From Gammaproteobacteria bacterium (GTDB taxonomy: Bacteria; Pseudomonadota; Gammaproteobacteria; Burkholderiales; Rhodocyclaceae), in NCBI GenBank assembly GCA_029289235.1, contig JARFTZ010000001.1, positions 44,805 through 108,804 on the forward strand: a DNA stretch of 64,000 bases. The letters run 5' to 3'. Within the stretch, counting starts at the first letter, position 1, and the number at the start of each line of letters is the position of its first letter. The notes beneath the pieces were generated by a model. That model saw only the letters and a list, made by a program, of their open reading frames with translations, made no database searches and was not told the origin of the DNA. Shown here piece after piece: positions 59,036 through 64,000 of this stretch. Made by a program: the position numbers and the translations under genes.

Positions 59036-62000
59036 ATGAAGCCTCAAAACGGTTTGCGCGCGGCGCTGTACCACCGCTTCCATTGCCTGCTGCCGCTCGT
59101 CGCGCATCCTTTTGCACGTCGGGCGCTGCGGCTCGTCGGGTGGTCGTGCGTGGCGGCGTATTTCGCCCTGGTGGCGGCAATCCTCGCGCTGCGCTACGTG
59201 GTTCTGCCGCAGATCGAAACCTATCGCCCGACAATCGAACGCCTGGTGGGCGAAGGGCTGGGCCTGCAGGTCAGCATCGGGCGGGTCGAAGCCAGCTGGG
59301 CCGGCATCAACCCGGACCTGACGCTGCACGACGTGCGTGTCGCCGATGCGGAGAATCGCCCGGCCCTCGCCTTCTCGCGCGTCGAGGCGATCATTTCCTG
59401 GTGGTCGGTTCCCGCAGCCGACCTGCGCCTGCGCGTGCTGCGGATCGACGAGCCGACCCTGCATCTCCGCCGCGACGCGGCCGGCGCGTATTTCGTCGCC
59501 GGCATTCCGCTCGGCGATTCCGGCGAGAAGGGCGGCATGTCATCCTGGGTGCTGGAGCAGCGGCGCATCCGCATCCGCGGCGCGACGCTGGTCTGGGAGG
59601 ACGATCTGCGCGGGGCGCCGGCGCTGGTCCTCGAAGACGTCAATCTTGCCCTCGACAACGACGGTTCGCGGCACCGCGTCGGGCTGACCGCGCTGCCGCC
59701 GGCTGACCTGGCCTCGCGCATCGACGTGCGTGGCGAATTCCGGGGCCGCGATTTCGCGGAGCTCCGCGAATGGACGGGGCAGGCCTACGCTGCGATCGAT
59801 TATGCCGACCTCGCCGTCTGGAGCCGCTGGGTCGATTACCCGGTGGCTTTGCCGCAGGGGCGCGGCGCGATCCGCGCCTGGATGACGCTGGCGGACGGCG
59901 TCGTCCGCGAAATGACGACGGACCTGGCGCTGGAAGATGTCAGCCTGCAGCTTCGCCCCGATCTGCCCGTGCTCGCCCTCGACCGGATGGCCGGGCGGCT
60001 GAATCTGCGCCTGCCCTCTGGCGCCGCGGGCTTTGCGGCCAGCGGCAAGCGCGTCACGCTGGAGACGCGAGCAGCCTCGCCGGCGGAGGCCGCGACCTCG
60101 CTTCGCATCGAGCCGACCGACTTTCAGGTCGGCTGGCAACGGGATGGGGACGGCAAGGCCGTCGTGGGCAACATCGGCGTGTCCCGCGCCGATCTCGGCG
60201 CGCTGGCCAGGCTGGCGGGCTACCTGCCACTGGATGCGGCGTCGCGGCAGATGCTGCTCGACTACGCGCCGGCGGGGCTGGTGACGGGACTGAACGCCCG
60301 CTGGCGGGGGGACGCCGAGCGCCTGCAGAGTTATTCGTTGAAAGCCGGCGTCCGCGATCTAGGGATGAAAGCCCGTGGTTACTTCCCGGGGTTTTCCGGG
60401 ATCACCGGATCGGTGGAGGCCGACGAGAAGGGGGGGCGGGTCGAGTTGAACAGCGGCGCCTCGTCGATCGATTTGCCGTCGGTTTTTCCGGAATCCTTGA
60501 CCCGTCTCGATTCGCTGGTGGTCAGCGCCGGCTGGAAGGTGGACGACAAGGGCGTCGCGGTCGAACTGGCCAGGGCCGAGTTCAGCGCCCCCGAAGCGGC
60601 GGGGTCGGCGCAGGGAACGTACCGCTCCGCGGCCGACGGCCCCGGCGTGATCGACCTGACGGCGGCGCTGACGCGTGCCGATGCCCGTGCCGTGTGGCGC
60701 TACATGCCGCACGTGGTCGGTGCCGGCGCGCGCCATTGGCTGCGCGATTCGCTGCTGGCCGGCAAGGCCACCGAGGCGAAGCTGACGCTGAAGGGCGACC
60801 TGAAGGACTTCCCCTTCCTCGACAAGCGGCTCGGGCAGTTCCTGGTGACGGTCAAGGCACGCGACACGGTGATCGATTACGCCAAGGGCTGGCCGCGCAT
60901 CGAGGGCGTGCAGGGCGATTTGCGCTTCGAAGGCAACGGCATGGTGGTCGATGCGCAGAAGGGGCGGATTTTCGGCGCCAGGCTTTCCAGGACGCACGTT
61001 GTCATCCCCGATTTCGATGCGCCGGTGTCCACCCTGCATGTCAAGGGCGAAGCCGACGGGCCGACCGCCGAGTTCCTGACATTCATCGACCGGAGTCCGG
61101 TGGCCGAGCGGATCGACCGCTTCACCGAGGGGATGGAGGCGCGCGGCAATGGCCATCTCGATATCGACCTGACGATCCCCCTCGATGAAAAGCATCTGGG
61201 GGATTCCCGGGTGAAGGGCGCCTATCGCCTGATCGGCAACGAGGTGCTGGTCGATACGGCACTGCCGCCGCTGCGCCAGGTCAACGGCAGCATCCATTTC
61301 TCGGGAAGCGACCTGAACGTGCCGGAAATCACCGGTCAGCTGTTCGGCGGGCCGCTGAAGATCCAGGGCGGGCTGCAGAAGGACGGGCGGGTGCTGATCG
61401 CGGTCAATGGCTCGGCGGATATCGCCCAGCTGCGCAAGCAGGGCGCGTCGCCCTGGCTGGACAGGTTGTCCGGGGCCACCACCTATCGCGGCGAAATCCG
61501 CATCAACAAGCGCAACGCCGACCTGAAGATCGAATCGGATCTCGCCGGGCTGGCGTCGACCCTGCCCGAGCCGTTTTCAAAGGCCGCCGGCGAGGCGTTG
61601 CCGCTGCGCTTCGAGAAGCGCTTGCTGGCGCAAGCCGCCAGCGGCGATGCGACGGTGCGCGATCAGATCAGCGCATCGCTTGGCCCGAACATCTCGCTGC
61701 AACTGATTCGGCGCAGGACGCCCGAAGGTTTCGTCGCCGAAAGAGGCGGGGTCGCGGTCGGCCGGCCGCTGCAGCTTCCGGAAAAGGGAGTCAGTGTTGG
61801 CCTGTCGGCCAAACGCCTCGATGTGGATACGTGGCTGGCGTTGTTCGAGTCAGGTGGCGAGGGGCAGGGCAACGCTGCGAACGCCTTCGAACCCGATGCG
61901 CTGAGCCTCCAGGCCGGTGAACTGGTGATGCGTGGAATGACCTGGAACGACGTCGATCTGACGGCCACCCGCTCGCCGCGGCAATGGCGCATCGGCCTGA

Positions 62001-63013
62001 ACTCGCGGCAGGCCGCCGGGGATGTCGTCTGGGACGGTGGCGGCGGCGAGGGGAGCGGCCGCCTGGTTGCCCGGTTGAGCCGGCTGGCGTTGGAGCGGTC
62101 CGCCACTGAAGCGGCCACGAAGCCCGCCGATCCGTCGCGCAAGCTGCCGGCCCTGGACATCGTCGCCGACGATTTCTCGGTTCGCCAGCTGCGCTTCGGG
62201 CGCCTCGAGCTGCGCGCCAGCAACGACGGCGGGGTGTGGAACCTGCGCCGGATCAGCACCTCGAATCCGCACGGAACCTTCACCGGGCAAGGAACGTGGC
62301 AGCGCAGCGGCGGCCCCGGCCGGACCCAGCTCGATTTCAGGATGGACAGCAGCGACGTGGGCGAATTACTCGGCCGCCTCGGTTATCCGGGCACCGTGCG
62401 GGCCGGGACCGCCCGCCTGGACGGGAAGCTGGCGTGGAACGGCGGGCCGACGGATATCGATTTCGCGTCGCTGAACGGCGACCTGGGCCTGGAGGCAGGC
62501 AAAGGGCAGTTCCTCAAGCTCGATCCTGGCGCGGCGGGCAAGCTGCTCGGGCTGATCAGCCTGCAAAACCTGCCGCGGCGGATCACGCTGGATTTCAAGG
62601 ACGTCTTCAGCGCGGGCTTCGCCTTCGACAGCATCGCCGGAAAGATGGCCGTGCAAAAGGGAGTGATGCGCACGGATCAACTCGAAATCGCCGGGCCGGC
62701 GGCGCGAGTCGTCATGCGCGGCGAGGTGGACCTGAAGCGCGAGACGCAGCGCCTGAACGTCAATGTCCTGCCTGAGGTCGGCGACACGGCGGCGCTTGGC
62801 GTGGCCATCGTCAATCCGGCCGCCGGCGCGGCGACCTGGCTGGCGAGCAAGCTTTTGAAGAATCCGCTGGGCAACGTATTCGGATACGCCTACCGGATCA
62901 CCGGCACGTGGGATGATCCCAAGGTCGAGAAGCTGTCTTCGGCGGCGACGACGAACGAGGGCGCGCCCGGTCAGCCGGCAACGCCTCAACCTCCTGGAGG
63001 ATCTGTACCATGA
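59036..63013 (+). CDS. yhdP: YhdP family AsmA-like envelope protein
   Basis: This 1325-residue inner-membrane-anchored protein has a single N-terminal helix (about residues 35-60) and a very long periplasmic part with repeating beta-rich units (DUF3971/AsmA-like). Family members YhdP, TamB and YdbH form bridges that carry phospholipids to the outer membrane. Recognised by the GEGLGLQVSIGRVEASWAGINPDL start and the C-terminal DVFSAGFAFDSIAGKM and NPLGNVFGYAYRITGTW. The ATG at 59036 was chosen because it puts the anchor near the N-terminus. The stop overlaps the next gene (ATGA), and yhdP-nitrilase-tldD is a conserved order. Confidence 0.9.
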   Translation: MKPQNGLRAALYHRFHCLLPLVAHPFARRALRLVGWSCVAAYFALVAAILALRYVVLPQIETYRPTIERLVGEGLGLQVSIGRVEASWAGINPDLTLHDVRVADAENRPALAFSRVEAIISWWSVPAADLRLRVLRIDEPTLHLRRDAAGAYFVAGIPLGDSGEKGGMSSWVLEQRRIRIRGATLVWEDDLRGAPALVLEDVNLALDNDGSRHRVGLTALPPADLASRIDVRGEFRGRDFAELREWTGQAYAAIDYADLAVWSRWVDYPVALPQGRGAIRAWMTLADGVVREMTTDLALEDVSLQLRPDLPVLALDRMAGRLNLRLPSGAAGFAASGKRVTLETRAASPAEAATSLRIEPTDFQVGWQRDGDGKAVVGNIGVSRADLGALARLAGYLPLDAASRQMLLDYAPAGLVTGLNARWRGDAERLQSYSLKAGVRDLGMKARGYFPGFSGITGSVEADEKGGRVELNSGASSIDLPSVFPESLTRLDSLVVSAGWKVDDKGVAVELARAEFSAPEAAGSAQGTYRSAADGPGVIDLTAALTRADARAVWRYMPHVVGAGARHWLRDSLLAGKATEAKLTLKGDLKDFPFLDKRLGQFLVTVKARDTVIDYAKGWPRIEGVQGDLRFEGNGMVVDAQKGRIFGARLSRTHVVIPDFDAPVSTLHVKGEADGPTAEFLTFIDRSPVAERIDRFTEGMEARGNGHLDIDLTIPLDEKHLGDSRVKGAYRLIGNEVLVDTALPPLRQVNGSIHFSGSDLNVPEITGQLFGGPLKIQGGLQKDGRVLIAVNGSADIAQLRKQGASPWLDRLSGATTYRGEIRINKRNADLKIESDLAGLASTLPEPFSKAAGEALPLRFEKRLLAQAASGDATVRDQISASLGPNISLQLIRRRTPEGFVAERGGVAVGRPLQLPEKGVSVGLSAKRLDVDTWLALFESGGEGQGNAANAFEPDALSLQAGELVMRGMTWNDVDLTATRSPRQWRIGLNSRQAAGDVVWDGGGGEGSGRLVARLSRLALERSATEAATKPADPSRKLPALDIVADDFSVRQLRFGRLELRASNDGGVWNLRRISTSNPHGTFTGQGTWQRSGGPGRTQLDFRMDSSDVGELLGRLGYPGTVRAGTARLDGKLAWNGGPTDIDFASLNGDLGLEAGKGQFLKLDPGAAGKLLGLISLQNLPRRITLDFKDVFSAGFAFDSIAGKMAVQKGVMRTDQLEIAGPAARVVMRGEVDLKRETQRLNVNVLPEVGDTAALGVAIVNPAAGAATWLASKLLKNPLGNVFGYAYRITGTWDDPKVEKLSSAATTNEGAPGQPATPQPPGGSVP

Positions 63014-63846
63014 ACCCGAACGACGAAACCGTTTTCCCCGACCTGAAAAATGCGCGGGTCGCCGCGATCCAGATGATCTCGACCACCCGCGTCGAAGAAA
63101 ACCTGCGCACCGCCGGCACGTTGATCGCCGAGGCGGTGGCGCAGGGCGCGCAGCTCGTGGCCCTGCCCGAATACTTCCCGATCATGGGCCGGCGCGATGC
63201 CGACAAGATCGCCGCGCGCGAATTCGACGGCAACGGGCCGATCCAGGACTTTCTCGCCGAAACGGCGTGCAAGCACGGGGTCTGGGTTGTCGGCGGCTCG
63301 CTGCCGCTGGTCGCCAGCGTCGACGACAAGGTGCTGAACACCTGCCTGGTCTTCAACCCGCAAGGGGCGAGGGTTGCGCGCTACGACAAGATCCATCTGT
63401 TCGGCTTCCAGAAGGGCGAGGAGCGTTACAACGAAAGCGCGACGATCGAACCCGGTCGGCAGCCGGTGACCTTCGAGACGCCGTTCGGGCGTGTCGGGCT
63501 GTCGATCTGCTACGACCTGCGCTTTCCCGAACTCTTCCGCGCGCTCGGCGAGATCGACCTCCTGGTTCTGCCGGCGGCGTTTACCGAAGTGACCGGGCGT
63601 GCCCACTGGGAAATCCTGTTGCGTGCCCGGGCCATCGAGAACCAGTGCTACGTGCTGGCCATCGGCCAGGGCGGCGTGCATGAAAACCGGCGCGAGACGC
63701 ACGGCAACAGCATGCTGATCGACCCGTGGGGCGAGGTGGTCGCACGCCGCGACAAGGGCGAGGGCGTCGTTATCGGCGAACTCGATCACGCCCGCATTGC
63801 CGAAGTGCGTAGCAGCCTGCCGGCGCTAACGCACCGGGTGCTGTAA
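63010..63846 (+). CDS. Carbon-nitrogen hydrolase (Nit/omega-amidase-like)
   Basis: This 278-residue nitrilase-superfamily enzyme has its full catalytic triad: Glu54 in ALPEYF, Lys127 in RYDKIHLF and Cys167 in SICYDLRFPEL. Text is nearest to the Nit1/YbeM group, which repairs deaminated glutathione, or omega-amidases that hydrolyse alpha-ketoglutaramate. True nitrilase activity is unlikely. Starts within the yhdP stop and is followed by tldD 23 bp later. Confidence 0.9.
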   Translation: MNPNDETVFPDLKNARVAAIQMISTTRVEENLRTAGTLIAEAVAQGAQLVALPEYFPIMGRRDADKIAAREFDGNGPIQDFLAETACKHGVWVVGGSLPLVASVDDKVLNTCLVFNPQGARVARYDKIHLFGFQKGEERYNESATIEPGRQPVTFETPFGRVGLSICYDLRFPELFRALGEIDLLVLPAAFTEVTGRAHWEILLRARAIENQCYVLAIGQGGVHENRRETHGNSMLIDPWGEVVARRDKGEGVVIGELDHARIAEVRSSLPALTHRVL

Positions 63847-63869
63847 CCGTCTTTTGAAATGGAAACCAC

Positions 63870-64000
63870 ATGACCGCGAAATCGCCATCCCTGCTCTTGC
63901 AGGCCAAGAAAACCCTGCTGACCCCGTTCGGCCTGGACGTGCCCGACCTGACCAAGGTCATCGGCCGGATCATGAGCCACGAGGTTGATTACTCCGACCT
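63870..64000 (+). CDS. tldD: Metalloprotease TldD (3' partial)
   Basis: Only the first 43 codons are in the window. The protein begins MTAKSPSLLLQAKKTL, and the stretch FGLDVPDLTKVIGRIM followed by VDYSD matches the N-terminus of TldD, the partner of TldE/PmbA in peptide maturation and degradation. The downstream order after yhdP and the nitrilase gene supports the call. The rest lies beyond base 64000. Confidence 0.85.
   Translation, partial: MTAKSPSLLLQAKKTLLTPFGLDVPDLTKVIGRIMSHEVDYSD

Overview
The window looks like core chromosome of a GC-rich betaproteobacterium. I infer Rhodocyclales (Azonexaceae/Dechloromonas-like) from the gene orders pilMNOPQ-aroK-aroB-dgt, gltB-gltD and yhdP-nitrilase-tldD, together with a GTP-type PEP carboxykinase. 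No rRNA, tRNA, insertion sequence, phage gene or CRISPR array was seen. The first 7.5 kb is visibly less GC-rich than the rest.

Layout. 1-7.5 kb: type IV pilus alignment/secretin operon (pilM cut by the window edge), then shikimate genes aroK-aroB and a dGTPase. 7.6-10.6 kb: proton-translocating transhydrogenase pntAB on the minus strand. 11.1-20.7 kb: glutamate synthase gltBD, then glmU and glmS for UDP-GlcNAc. 20.8-28.0 kb: cardiolipin synthase, dsbC, a ubiquinone-type hydroxylase, a small hypothetical gene, fructose-bisphosphate aldolase and UvrD helicase. 28.1-34.0 kb: a lower-GC type IV pilin-like gene behind a sigma-54-like promoter, divergent from an orphan histidine kinase, then pckG and a PBP7-type endopeptidase.

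34.0-43.2 kb is the most accessory-looking part. It holds an IclR regulator, a stand-alone aldehyde-dehydrogenase N-terminal fragment, a LysR regulator, a DUF1445 (YcsI/D-glutamate-cyclase-like) gene, a complete TRAP transporter, a DUF2848 protein, an amidase and D-aminoacyl-tRNA deacylase. Two strong palindromes sit in its control regions. It reads as a regulated uptake-and-processing module for an unidentified organic acid, amide or lactam. It shares DUF1445 + IclR + transporter with the Bacillus ycs/kip locus but has no 5-oxoprolinase genes.

43.2-45.1 kb: a gene-free 404-bp stretch with an RNA-like folded segment, a good promoter and a terminator-like hairpin lies just ahead of an acetate/succinate CoA-transferase gene. 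45.2-49.1 kb: a sensor kinase with its receiver and a tartronate-semialdehyde-reductase-type dehydrogenase. 49.2-54.1 kb: a minus-strand run of PilZ/YcgR, mtnA, an Ald2/FucA-type aldolase, an FAD oxidoreductase, an ankyrin protein and DUF3820. The mtnA-aldolase pair suggests the DHAP shunt for salvage of SAM by-products, and the divergent neighbour is a methionine-type aminotransferase. 54.3-64 kb: mscL, a palindromic repeat, glnE with a 9-bp triplicated leader, yhdP, a nitrilase-family omega-amidase-like gene and the start of tldD.
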